Origin: Sporisorium sorghi
Lineage: Eukaryota > Basidiomycota > Ustilaginomycetes > Ustilaginales > Ustilaginaceae
Assembly (NCBI GenBank): GCA_023212695.1
Contig: JALCCG010000252.1
Coordinates: 1 to 30,853 of the forward strand
DNA length: 30,853 nt
Direction of reading: 5' to 3'
Shown piece by piece: positions 1 through 8,601 of this stretch. The notes beneath the pieces were generated by a model. The model did no database searches. It was given only the letters and a program-made list of their open reading frames with translations, and had not been told where the DNA came from. Position numbers and translations under genes: made by a program. Position 1 is the first letter of the stretch, and each line of letters begins with the position of its first letter.

Positions 1-13
1 AAAAAAAAAAAGA

Positions 14-77
<64 letters not shown>
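1..77. repeat. Poly(A) homopolymer at the left window edge
   Basis: A run of A with only G12 and T15 interrupting it; positions 16-77 are uninterrupted. On the minus strand this is a long T tract lying downstream of the P450 donor site and branch-like sequence, so it would sit in the polypyrimidine region of that intron. It is immediately followed by GGGGTTAGGGTTTT (78-91), which holds one TTAGGG unit. It may be real but unstable in length, or an assembly end. Confidence 0.9.
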
Positions 78-80
<3 letters not shown>

Positions 81-144
81 GTTAGGGTTTTGATGTTTGT
101 CAGCTGATCGTCGACTCGAACTTTGACTCTCGAGTAAAGCTTAC
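1..144 (-). other. Partial intron of the P450 gene (acceptor outside the window)
   Basis: Read on the minus strand, the donor GTAAGC begins at 144. A CTGAC branch-like motif lies at 99-103. It is followed by AAACATC, a CCCTAACCCC segment and the long T tract. No AG occurs between the branch motif and the window edge, so the acceptor must be further left. The visible part is already longer than the other introns in this window (74, 91 and 109 bp). Confidence 0.65.
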
Positions 145-1685
145 CAAGACTTGGGGCCGCCGATGAATGAGTAGGTTGCGTAGGGGGGCAGTTTAGCGTG
201 TGCGTGAGCGGCGGGGAGGTGTGCGAAGCGCTCTGGGCGGAAGTGGTCCGCGTCGTGGCCGAAGAGGAGCGGGTTGTAGTTGACGGTCTTGATGCTGATC
301 GTGACGCGGGATCCTTTGGTGACTGGCAGCTGGGTGATCTTGCTCCCATCGGTCAGCGTGACCGGGGTCATAAGCGGGAGCACGGCATCTTTGGTCGCCT
401 CGCGGTCATTTCCGGGCACGGGCGGGCACAGCCGCAGCGTCTCGGCCAGCACCCAGTCCAGGTACTGCAGCTCGTCGCACCACACGTCGTCGTACTCCAG
501 CGTCTCGGCGCTCAACTCGTCCATTCCCACTCCCTTGCGCTCGCGCAATACGCTCTCGACGATCCCCCTTAGCTTCGTCTGCACCTCAGCGTGCTGGGAG
601 ACAAAGTAGAGCGCCCACGACGCCGTTACGCTGCTCGTCTCGTAGCCCGCGAAGAGGAATGTCTGGATCTGGCCCGAGATCTCGCGGTCCGTCATGCGCT
701 CCGCCACGCCTGCGCCCAGGTTGCTCTTGACCAGCAGCGCGAGTAGGTCCTTCTTATCCCCCAGATCCTCCCCCTCGCGCAGGACGCTCTGCTTGGCCTC
801 CCGCACAATCTGCATCGTGATCCGGTCCAGGACACGGTTCATCTTGGCAATCCGCCGATTCGCCTCCGACAGCGGCCACGTCGCCGCGCGCGGCCACAGC
901 AGCGCCGACAGCCCCAAATGCACCGCCCTCGCTGGACCGAAATCAATCGCGGCCTGGTTCACAGCGTTGAACGCCGCCGAGAGCTCGGAGCCTTCTCTTC
1001 CCTTTTCGAGTGCGCGACACGCATAGCCGAAGCCAGCTTCGCCAATGATATCCAGCATCGTGCAGTCGAGGTACTCGGCAAAGTCGACCTTCTCGTCCCC
1101 CGAGGCGGCGATCTTGTCGCACATCAGCGCGGCGTACTTGGCGAATGTCGGCGTGACGCCTTTGAGATGAGCAGGCGTGAACGCAGGCGCCATGAGCCGA
1201 CGCTGCCTGCGGTGCGCATCGCCGTACTTGGTCACAATGCCATTGCCCGCGATAAACTCGATGATCGACGTCCGCAACAGGTCGGACTGGAAGCCGTCGA
1301 TGTCCGCCAGGATCGCATTGAGCGCGTACGGGTCCGAGATGTTGAGCGTTTCTCCCCCAAAGGGTTCCGGGAAGACCAAGACGCTGGTGTTGAGAGCGCG
1401 GGCGTAGTGCTTGGCGACTTCGCCGGGTCCGCTGATGTGGACGGGCTGGTGGGTGGCCGGGTCGAGGTGGGTGAAGCCCTGCGCCTCGACTACGCGCTGC
1501 CCGAGGACGTAGGATGCCCGCTCGGGCCGTGGGAGGAGGCGGTAGGGCGAAGGGAAGAGCACGGGCTTGACGGTGAGCTTGTACGTGATCCACAGGATGA
1601 GCGCTGTTAGTGCCGCTGCGTACGGTCGTTCTTGGATCAACGTCAGGAGGGAGGTTGACGCCGACGAGGTGGTGAACGGCGTCAT
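145..1685 (-). CDS. Cytochrome P450 monooxygenase, 3' end missing at the window edge
   Basis: A membrane-anchored P450 that would use haem and NADPH-P450 reductase to hydroxylate a lipophilic substrate, which the sequence does not identify. I chose the Met at 1685 because it gives a usual P450 N-terminus: a short polar stretch, then a hydrophobic anchor at residues 21-36. An open frame continues upstream to 1988 but is proline- and serine-rich and unlike a P450. Visible motifs are the C-helix HRRQRR near residue 158, the I-helix AGYETSS (346-352), the K-helix ExxR as ETLR (415-418), PERF (484-487) and the start of the haem loop, SFIGGPKS (506-513). The frame then reads TG followed by GTAAGC, so the invariant Cys codon is most likely split by a phase-2 intron whose 3' part lies outside the window. 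About 513 residues are visible; some 40-60 C-terminal residues are expected elsewhere. It resembles CYP3/CYP4-like fungal P450s. The alternative is a truncated pseudogene ending at the TAA at 141-143. Confidence 0.9.
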
Positions 1686-2227
1686 TGTTGCGTGTGGCAA
1701 GAAGGGTCGTGGCCGAGGACAAGGATGACGAGGATATGAAAAAGGATGGGAGGATCGACGTCGGAACGGGCATTCATTAGCGGCGAGTACGATCGACTCC
1801 ACAGTTGAGCTGGCTGACAGCTTACCATCGCGGTCAGAGTTGGCTGGCTGGCTGGTCGAGCCTTGCTTGCTCTGGTACACAAGAGTCGGAGCGATGAGTA
1901 AAATCCCGCGGAAAACGCTACGAGATTTTTGTGCTTCGGTCGTACAAGCAACACCATGCATCCCTTGGCAGCAGAACAACCCCTGCATTCTCGCAGGACT
2001 TTGCTCAAAGCGTCATTGCAGCCAAGGGGCAAGTGAGCACATCTTCATCGAGGCTCTCGCAACACAGGCCACAGTGGTCGCCTTTGCAGAAGCCGAGCAG
2101 GTCGCGCATGGGATCAATCGTGCCCTGACCTTTTACGTGCTTGTACTGATACAATTGCGTTGTAGCTTGCTTTACGGGGTATATGAAAGAGTGTCGATGA
2201 TTGCAAGCTAAAGCTTCGAGCCCATGC
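1686..2227. other. Intergenic region between the P450 and Mtq2 genes
   Basis: This 542 bp holds the presumed promoter and 5' leader of the P450 gene and the 3' end of the Mtq2 gene; both are transcribed leftwards. Short ORFs occur on both strands but none resembles a known protein. I see no RNA gene or repeat here. Confidence 0.6.
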
Positions 2228-2890
2228 TCACAGCTTAATCGCTCGAATGACATGCAAATGTTCGCCGCCGGCTCTGCGCGCCAGCACCACCTCCGCACGC
2301 AACCCTTGCGCCTGCAACCTCCCCACTAACGCCGCAGGATCGTTCTGCTTGATCGCCACCACATAGCACCTCCCCCCACCTGCCAAGACATGCCTAATCG
2401 CACCGCCGTCGATCAACCCGTCGACCAAGCGTGTGCCCGTCGCCCCGCCCGCCCACGCACCCGCGATCCCCGCGCTGCTCTGCGCCATCGCCTCCTCCTC
2501 CTCCTCCGTCGGCACGTAAGGCGGGTTGAACAGCAGCACGTCCACCTTGCCCTCCAACCGCGCGCTCAACCCGGACAAGAGCGACGAGCGGACCGCCTCG
2601 ATGTGCACTCCGTTCGCCTTGCCTGTGGCCAGCGTGCACGTGTTGGCGTGTGCGTTGAGGTCGATTGCGAGGTACGCGGCAGAGGTGGAGCCGAGGATTT
2701 GGGAGAGGAAAGTGGTGACGATGCCGCTGCCGGAGCCGATCTCTACGCAGAGAGGGGAGGTGGAGGAGGAGAGTAGAGAGTCGGCATCGGACTCGAGGGC
2801 GTCGAGCAGGATGAACGTGTCTTCGGCCGGTTCGTAGACTCGGCCGAAGTCTTGTTTGGTGAGGTGGCTGAGGGTGGGCGTGGGTATCAT
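2228..2890 (-). CDS. MTQ2: eRF1 glutamine methyltransferase catalytic subunit (Mtq2/HEMK2-like)
   Basis: A class I SAM-dependent methyltransferase of 220 residues, the usual size of the family. Its relatives methylate the glutamine of the GGQ motif of release factor eRF1 together with a Trm112-type partner, and act in the cytosol. The sequence shows the VYEPAEDTF block near residues 18-26, the SAM-binding EIGSGSG loop (50-56) with the acidic residue that follows (AIDLN), and the catalytic NPPY motif (122-125), which separates this group from ordinary methyltransferases. The end of the protein keeps the HVIRAIKL-type terminal strand. The ATG at 2888-2890 starts just before the conserved N-terminus. 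The gene is divergent from the HYPK-like gene, with 207 bp between the start codons, so the two may share a promoter. An acidic run (EEEEE) follows the catalytic motif. Other members of this group modify protein lysine or arsenic species; eRF1 is the best-supported substrate. Confidence 0.9.
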   Translation of the reverse strand: MIPTPTLSHLTKQDFGRVYEPAEDTFILLDALESDADSLLSSSTSPLCVEIGSGSGIVTTFLSQILGSTSAAYLAIDLNAHANTCTLATGKANGVHIEAVRSSLLSGLSARLEGKVDVLLFNPPYVPTEEEEEAMAQSSAGIAGAWAGGATGTRLVDGLIDGGAIRHVLAGGGRCYVVAIKQNDPAALVGRLQAQGLRAEVVLARRAGGEHLHVIRAIKL

Positions 2891-3097
2891 GGCCGAGATG
2901 CACAGCGGCTAGGGCTGTGGTAGGAGAGCGGCGGGAGCAAGGTATGACAAAGGTCCAAGCGGTTTTGCAAGTCGCGGCTTTCGCAAGTGCAATCCGAAAT
3001 CCGAGTTTTCTGCGTTTGGCAGTTGACTCCTTTCCGCACCACCGCCACCTCCTCCTCCTCCTCCTCTCCTCCATCATTCCATCTTGCATACTTCAAC
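2891..3097. promoter_or_regulatory. Putative bidirectional promoter, MTQ2 / HYPK-like genes
   Basis: Only 207 bp separate the two start codons of these divergent genes. It contains a pyrimidine-rich tract (about 3037-3080, mostly CTC repeats) just upstream of the HYPK-like start, as is common in leaders of highly expressed fungal genes. The two neighbours both concern protein synthesis or nascent chains, so co-expression is plausible but not shown. Confidence 0.4.
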
Positions 3098-3580
3098 ATG
3101 GCAGCGAAACCACAAGCAGAGGTACGTTCATCACTCATCTCTCTAGACCTCCCCTCGCACTGCTTGCCAAACTGACCCCCTCCACTTGACCTGCCTTCGA
3201 ACAATCTTGCCTTCCCTTCGCTCGGCACAGGTCATCCAAGAATGGGCCGACTTTGACTCGGCCGGCTACAGCTTCGAGCGAGGTCGCATGGAAAAGACCG
3301 TCCAATCGCTCTGCTTTGGCGAGAACGCCGCCACCGTACCCCCTCACATCGCCGCCGGCCCAGCGCAGGGTCAGAAGCTCAAAAAGCAAGATGTGGAATT
3401 CATTGTAAGTTCCCCTCCCACCGCGGGGCAGTGCATAGAAAGCAAAGCTGACGCCTCTTCTCGTGTGCATGCTGCTAGGTAACGGAGCTGCTCCTGTCAC
3501 GCCAGGTAGCAGAATCAACGCTGGCAAAGCACAATGGCGACATGGAAAAGGCGCTCGCTGAGCTTGTTTCCGGGCCGTAG
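3098..3580 (+). CDS. HYPK-like NatA regulator with UBA-like domain (three exons)
   Basis: Three exons, 3098-3121, 3231-3404 and 3479-3580, join in phase 0 to give 99 residues. The C-terminal 45 residues (LKKQDVEFIVTEL..., then SRQVAESTLAKHNGDMEKAL) match the UBA-like domain of huntingtin-interacting protein K, which binds the Naa10-Naa15 N-terminal acetyltransferase NatA on ribosomes and restrains it. The N-terminal part (VIQEWADFDSAGYSFERGR) has no clear counterpart that I recognise. Both introns have GT-AG ends, and ACTGAC or GCTGAC branch sites. The first exon codes for only eight residues (MAAKPQAE), so ORF-based gene callers can easily miss or misplace this gene. The gene is convergent with the secreted-protein gene to its right (213 bp between stops). 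NAC-alpha has a related UBA domain, but the NAC domain itself is absent, so HYPK fits better. Confidence 0.85.
3122..3230 (+). other. Intron 1 of the HYPK-like gene
   Basis: 109 bp, GTACGT donor, AACTGAC branch-like motif, CACAG acceptor. Phase 0. Confidence 0.8.
3405..3478 (+). other. Intron 2 of the HYPK-like gene
   Basis: 74 bp, GTAAGT donor, GCTGAC branch-like motif, GCTAG acceptor. Phase 0. Removal joins the ...VEFI and VTELLL... parts of the UBA-like domain, which is what the family needs. Confidence 0.85.
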
Positions 3581-3793
3581 GTGTGGTCGAAATCAAAAGG
3601 TCGATCTCTCACTTCAAACCCGGCCGTGCAGTCTGGACTCGATCACGACCGTCACACTCGTCTCGATACACCGACACGCCATCCTGGTTGGATTGGAAGA
3701 AGCAAGAAATGCATTGCTGCCGTGCTGAAGCATCAGGCGACGGAGCGAAGATCTCTTTGGTCTATCACTTTGGACAAGGAAATCGAAGAGCCC

Positions 3794-5359
3794 TTAGACG
3801 ACAGCAGGGGCAACAGCGGCGGCGGCGGCGACCACAGCGGGCTTTTCAGCAGCACCAGGGGCAGCGGGCGCAGGTTTGGTTTGATCTTGGTGTGCGGCAC
3901 CCGGCTGTGGGTTTGTCTGGCCAGCTGCTTTGGGGTTAGCAGGTGCTGGAGCGTTCTTGGTGTCAGTAGCCGGGTCAGGCTTGGCAGTCTTGCTATCAGC
4001 TGCGCCACCGCTAGCAGGGGCAGCAGAGCCACTCCCTGCCCCGCTCTTGCCATCTCCGCCCGCCTGGGCCGCCCCAGACTTGCCATCCGCCTGCACCGGC
4101 GCAGCCGCAGCCGTCGCGGCCGTCGTCGTCACGCCCTCCGTCTCCGAATCATCAGTAACATGCTTCCCACTCGGCACCGTCACCTTATCAATCACCCACG
4201 TCTTCCCCCCATCCTCGCTCCTCGCCGGGCTGTCCGACACCGCCCCGCCCGAGCACCTGCCCAACCTATCAAACCCTTGCTCCGGCTTTGAAAACTTGAT
4301 CCTGATATTCTCGTACGTCTGCTCCGACAGCGGCCATTCGCAACCCTTGCACTCCTGCGTGATCACGAAACTATTCATCACCTGGTCGCCCGCCGAACGC
4401 AGGTAGCTGACCATCTTGCCATCCAGCCAGGCCTCCTGGGTCCTAAATCCGTTCTGAGTCCGGTAGTACACGGTGAGCAGCGAGTCGATGGGGTAGAACA
4501 CGGGCATGTTGCTGCCCATGCACATGTGATCCGCCGGGCTGTAGCGGAAGTTGCTATACTCGGCGGAGTATATACACAGCCCTTGGCGCGGGTTGGCTGC
4601 GCAGCCGTCGCCGTAGAAGACGACGGTTTGGATGAGGTCGGAGCGTACGGCGGGGTCGTAGTTCGAGATGCCGGCCCAGAAGAACATGGCGGAGGGCACG
4701 TCGTCACTGCCGGCAATGGGCTTGTGCTGGCGCGTGTAGTTGTTGACGATCTCGCCCTCCTGCGCTTCGAGCTTGGCCAGGCGCTCGCTGAACGCGGGCA
4801 GCGCGCAGCCGGCGCTGTTGAGGCTGGACCCGAACGAGCCGTAGCGCGCACGGAAGGTCAGCACGTCAATCAAGCGTGTATGGAACGAAGCATCTAGCAC
4901 AGGTGCACCGTCCGGGCCAAAGTGCCGATGGTGCCCGCGTCGAGGCCGCTGAGCACCCACGTTGTCCGGCGCCCCCACACTCGCCGTCACCGGCATCGCA
5001 GTCGAGCCCGTCTGCCGCCGTCGCAGCTTTTTTGGAGTGGTGCCACCGGCAGCATCGGCAGCAGCGGGCTCATTGACGTCCGAAAACCACGTCGAGGGTG
5101 GCGCTTGCCCCGTGCGAAACTGGTACGTCACTTCTTCGATGTTGTTCGTAGTCGGATCCCAACGGCAGCCTGCGCCGAAGACGCTTTCGGACGGGTTTTG
5201 CGGGGTGGTTCCGCCGGCGTCGGCTGATGCGGTGGTGGTGGAGGAGGTGGTAGGGTTGTTGGCCGATGCCTGAGCAGTTGAGGGTGGTGCAGCAGAGGTG
5301 GCGGTGATGCAGGTCGACAGCCACGCCAGGGCGCTGACGAGCACGATGGGCCACTGCAT
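3794..5359 (-). CDS. Predicted secreted protein, cysteine-containing core and Ala/Pro-rich tail, function unknown
   Basis: A protein of 521 residues from the Met at 5359, chosen because it begins a clear signal peptide (MQWPIVLVSALAWLS..., cleavage near residue 24). An upstream in-frame Met at 5533 would bury this signal. After a Thr/Ser/Ala-rich linker comes a core of about 300 residues with eight cysteines (contexts AGCRW, AGCAL, GDGCA, GLCIY, HMCMG, ECKGCEW, GRCSG) and many aromatic residues, suggesting a disulfide-bonded extracellular beta-rich domain. The last ~115 residues are Ala, Pro, Gly and Lys and end in an Ala/Val stretch (PAVVAAAAAVAPAVV). That end is hydrophobic enough to raise the question of a GPI signal, but it lacks a convincing cleavage site. 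I do not recognise the family. It lies tandem to a second secreted-protein gene. Cell-wall or host-interface protein is the cautious reading. Confidence 0.75.
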   Translation of the reverse strand: MQWPIVLVSALAWLSTCITATSAAPPSTAQASANNPTTSSTTTASADAGGTTPQNPSESVFGAGCRWDPTTNNIEEVTYQFRTGQAPPSTWFSDVNEPAAADAAGGTTPKKLRRRQTGSTAMPVTASVGAPDNVGAQRPRRGHHRHFGPDGAPVLDASFHTRLIDVLTFRARYGSFGSSLNSAGCALPAFSERLAKLEAQEGEIVNNYTRQHKPIAGSDDVPSAMFFWAGISNYDPAVRSDLIQTVVFYGDGCAANPRQGLCIYSAEYSNFRYSPADHMCMGSNMPVFYPIDSLLTVYYRTQNGFRTQEAWLDGKMVSYLRSAGDQVMNSFVITQECKGCEWPLSEQTYENIRIKFSKPEQGFDRLGRCSGGAVSDSPARSEDGGKTWVIDKVTVPSGKHVTDDSETEGVTTTAATAAAAPVQADGKSGAAQAGGDGKSGAGSGSAAPASGGAADSKTAKPDPATDTKNAPAPANPKAAGQTNPQPGAAHQDQTKPAPAAPGAAEKPAVVAAAAAVAPAVV

Positions 5360-6160
5360 GATCGTGTGCGCGCTTTTGCTCTTCTCTTTGCCCGTTGAGA
5401 TTAGGATGCGGAGAGGAAAAGGTGCAAAGGAGGGTGGTGAGGAAAGCAGAGGAGGAGGGTCGCACTGCTTGTGCTCCACTCGAAGGGGACGCAGCAAATG
5501 AGGTGTGTCCTCATCAGCCATCGATCGTCCCACCGCATGCTGCCTTCATCTTGGCAAGTTGCCCAACTCTCGCTGTTTCCCACAACCAAATCCCACTCGT
5601 TCCCCACCGTGGTTGCTCAGCGCCCCACGCCCTGGTTGATACGGCAGATGAGACGCTTTCATCGAGATGCGAAATGTGGGTGGTTTACGCTCGACCTGGT
5701 CGTTGCACCCCTACCAGTGCTGCCCACTCTTACCCACCGTGCATTCGCAAAGGTGGGGTTGCTCAGTTGATCGTTCACAGATCATTCGCAGTCGAGATGA
5801 TGTTAAAAGTGATGGTGATGAGCGGGCGAGAAAGGTCGCGGATCCCTACGTCTCGTCATGGTAGACGAGCGGGCGATCCACGCCTCTTCGACACATCGCT
5901 TGTGTGGATTGTAGCAATGAGAGAACCAAGGGATGTCTACAATGTTCCGTTACAGGGGATGAGAGTGTGGGTTCCGTTCTATTCCAGTCTACGACACCGA
6001 AGCACGCCGAGCGACCGTCGAGAAAAGAGGCTAGCTCTGGTCGACGGCCGTCGCCATGCATCGAATCGCACATCGTTCACGCCAGGGACCAGCCCGGCGC
6101 ATCGCCTCTCGCCCTTCAATCTGACCGGCAGATGTTCCAAGCGATCGGCCATCAAGCCCC
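5360..6160. other. Intergenic region between the two secreted-protein genes
   Basis: About 800 bp, the presumed promoter of the left secreted-protein gene plus the 3' end of the right one. Overlapping ORFs on the plus strand (for example 5395-6198) have no recognisable domain and overlap the neighbouring coding sequence. I see no RNA gene, tandem repeat or mobile element. Confidence 0.6.
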
Positions 6161-7072
6161 TTAGTTGTACGAGAACGGATATCCGCTCTTCAAACTAACC
6201 TGCTGACCCGTAAAGCACCCCTTAACACCATGAATCCACCCTGCAGCATCAGGGTCCGCATACGACCCAACCGCAACCCCCTTCAGCTTCGTAAACAGAT
6301 TCATGTTGACATCAACAGACGTCCACTCGTTCGCATCGCCAAAGTACGCCTTGAAGCTTCCGCCGGGGCCCTCGATGACAACCTCGCGACCGCACCACTG
6401 CGAGACCATGGTGTTCCACAGCCCTTCGCTCGAGTAATACGTCACGCTCGAGCCGGAGCCGTAGGCCTGGGAGAGTTGAGCGAGGGGAAGGGCGATGATG
6501 GGTGCAGACTTGTCAAAGTTGACGCCGCACCAGGTTGTGGTGGCCTCGCCCTTCCAGTTGGGCTGGAAGGCGGTGGCGGTGAGATCGAAGCAGTTGCCCC
6601 AGGGGCTGTTGGGGGGTGCGGCGCCAGCGCTCGATGCGGGAGAGGTGCCGGACGAGGAGGACGAGCTGGAGGAAGACGAGGAGGACGACGGGGCGGAGGC
6701 AGATGCGCTGGCGCTGGACCAAGCCGAGGCGGAAGCATGGGACGACGAGTCAGACGACGAGTCAGACGACGAGCCAGCCGAAGACCCGGACGAAGCGTGC
6801 GACGACGAACCCGACGAGGCCGACGAGCCGGCGCTGTTCTTGGGCTTGTTGTAGTTGTTAGTCGAGCCACTGCCCGTGTTGCTGTTGGAAGTGTGCGCAG
6901 GCTTCTTCTTCTGCTTCTTGCACACTTTTCGGCGGTGGGGAGCAGGCGCGACCATGCCGCGGACGATATCGTGGTGCCTGTTGCTGAGCGACTTGGCCTG
7001 GGTCTCCTGGATGCTCCAGCCAAGCGTGCTGAGCACGGCGAGCGATGCGACGGCAAAGAAAGTGGTTCGCAT
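6161..7072 (-). CDS. Predicted secreted Ser-rich protein with a possible double-psi beta-barrel C-terminal domain
   Basis: 303 residues. A signal peptide covers residues 1-26 (MRTTFFAVASLAVLST... ending TQA). A basic segment follows (HRRKVCKKQKKK, 46-57), a possible Kex2-type processing region. A Ser/Ala/Asp low-complexity linker runs from about 62 to 157, probably O-mannosylated. The C-terminal domain (158-303) has four cysteines, C161, C182, C227 and C286. Its order, TATAFQP, TTTWCGVNF, QWCGREVVIEGPGG, then a Val/Asp-rich strand and a late Cys, loosely recalls RlpA/barwin/expansin-like double-psi beta-barrels. The classical expansin HFD motif is not visible, so that assignment is tentative and enzyme activity is not claimed. 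The gene is in the same orientation as the secreted-protein gene at 3794-5359. Smut fungi often keep secreted-protein genes in groups, so an apoplastic or cell-wall role is a reasonable inference. Confidence 0.78.
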   Translation of the reverse strand: MRTTFFAVASLAVLSTLGWSIQETQAKSLSNRHHDIVRGMVAPAPHRRKVCKKQKKKPAHTSNSNTGSGSTNNYNKPKNSAGSSASSGSSSHASSGSSAGSSSDSSSDSSSHASASAWSSASASASAPSSSSSSSSSSSSSGTSPASSAGAAPPNSPWGNCFDLTATAFQPNWKGEATTTWCGVNFDKSAPIIALPLAQLSQAYGSGSSVTYYSSEGLWNTMVSQWCGREVVIEGPGGSFKAYFGDANEWTSVDVNMNLFTKLKGVAVGSYADPDAAGWIHGVKGCFTGQQVSLKSGYPFSYN

Positions 7073-7825
7073 AGTTCACAAGGGTGGATAGAAAGAGTCC
7101 TGCTTTCTTGTAGGGTGTAGGGCAAAGGGGAGGTCCTGACCTCGAAACAAATGCGATGGAGAGGAAAAAGAGGAGAGAGATATGTGAAGCAACGGAGGGA
7201 AGTGGAACCAGCCACGATAAGAAGGGGAAGGGGAGTGCCGTCGAACGCGAAAGGGAAGAGAGGGAAGAGAGTCTTGATGGATGATGGTTGGGAGGAAAGG
7301 AAGGAGGGGGAGCAGGGACACAGAGTAAGCAGCGAGCAGCGAAAAAGGGACGCGGATGGATGCCATCTCAGACACGCCGGCGACCAACCACAGTGCGCTG
7401 TGACGGCGAGGCGGGTACACTGTGTCTCAGACACACGCGCACACATGGCTCCCAAGGGCCGCATGGAGCACACGCTACACAATGGGCTGAAGCCCGACAT
7501 CCAGTTCAAGAGGGCATCTGAGCACAGCAAGGCGAGGCGAGGCGAAGCGAGGGAATAGCATGAAGTACAGCAGAGACATGCTAAGAGGGGAAGGCGAGAC
7601 AGCGAGACAGCCAGCCAGCCAGCCGGCCAGCACACACGCGAATGGCGCAACGCAACCAAAGGGGGGTGAGTAGATGGCGAGCAGAGAGAGATTGACAGCC
7701 AAGCGAGTGCGTTGGTCGGTCGCGATGGACGAGACCCCCTCGATTTTGACAAAGTGTAGTTTCCAAGTCCGAGCGAGTGAGGCTGTTGGGCAGATTCGCC
7801 TCATGTCAAGGAGAAAAAGGGGGGG

Positions 7826-7857
<32 letters not shown>
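7826..7857. repeat. Poly(A) tract, 32 bases
   Basis: Uninterrupted A run in the promoter interval, preceded by GAGAAAAAGGGGGGG. Poly(dA:dT) tracts this long exclude nucleosomes in fungi; no role is shown here. Confidence 0.95.
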
Positions 7858-7860
<3 letters not shown>

Positions 7861-8316
7861 CCTTTTCCTGTTCCTTTCTCGCGTGCGGACGCGTTCGAAA
7901 TGCTCCTTCAACGAACGCCCGCATTCGCCCCAATTTTCGCAAGCAAAGAGCAGCTCTGCCCTTGGTCGCTCGACCCTTGTTGACCGGCGGCGATCGCTGA
8001 AACCGAGACATCTCCATTACACGATGAGGATCATTCATGAATCCGTGACCAGATAAGGACAGAAGGATCGCAAGATACGACGTCACACGACGCAGTTTGT
8101 AGAGACAGAGAGAACGGCGGTCAAAGGGGATGCAAGGCTCACACGCACACGGGCATGGAAAGTCAAAGGGCATTGCCAGCACATGTCGCATGCACAGCGT
8201 TCCTGCAAAAGCTGGTCGGAGATGGATCTGGGCTGGGAACCAACGAAAGAGCCAAGAACTTGGGAGCAGAAACGAGGCATGCAACCCTGACTTGCTGGCA
8301 AACGAAGCGACTTTTC

Positions 8317-8334
8317 TTTTTTTTTTTTTTTTTT
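8317..8334. repeat. Poly(T) tract, 18 bases
   Basis: Uninterrupted T run (preceded by CTTTTC) about 270 bp upstream of the Zn2Cys6 regulator start, and 459 bp after the 32-base A run, so the two tracts form an inverted pair. Confidence 0.95.
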
Positions 8335-8601
8335 CCTTCCCCTAGCCGGAGTAGCTCAAGCGGTCTAACAACATAAAAAATTGCGCTCGTCCCGATTCCA
8401 GATCCGCGGGAACGGCTCTGCTCAAAAAAAAAGCTTGGGCCGCTTTTCCAAAAAATTTAGAGTTGCTGCCAAACTGTGCCGGCGGGTTCAGCTCGCACCG
8501 CATGCACCTCGTGCAGCTCAAGCTTCGACTCGGCCCATCCACATCCATCAAAGGATCCATCCTCTCTTCAAGCTTGTCATGCTTCTCAACCTTCCGCAGC
8601 C

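Larger units (their letters stand above)
7073..8601. other. Long intergenic region with homopolymer tracts upstream of the Zn2Cys6 regulator
   Basis: 1.5 kb between two divergent genes, so it carries both promoters. It contains a 32-base A run, an 18-base T run and a tRNA-like A-box segment (all listed separately), and purine-rich stretches such as 7150-7330. The ORFs inside (for example 7475-8284 minus) translate the homopolymers or low-complexity DNA and show no domain. Confidence 0.6.

Noticed and set aside
1..91. Chromosome end (true telomere) at the left edge
   Set aside because: Only one TTAGGG unit is present and it lies inside an inferred P450 intron; poly(A) is not a telomere sequence.
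5395..6198. Plus-strand ORF of 267 codons between the secreted-protein genes
   Set aside because: No domain, no codon-bias support, and its end overlaps the neighbouring minus-strand coding sequence.
3794..7072. Toxin or host-defence system in the secreted-protein pair
   Set aside because: Nothing in the sequence shows a toxin fold, an immunity partner or a known effector domain; only secretion can be supported.
6442..7752. Minus-strand ORF of 436 codons overlapping the Ser-rich secreted protein
   Set aside because: It is an out-of-frame shadow of the real gene with Arg/Pro repeats and no signal or domain.
7826..8334. Possible retroposed element bounded by A32 and T18
   Set aside because: There is no target-site duplication or internal coding or SINE promoter structure that I can confirm; homopolymers are common in these intergenic regions.
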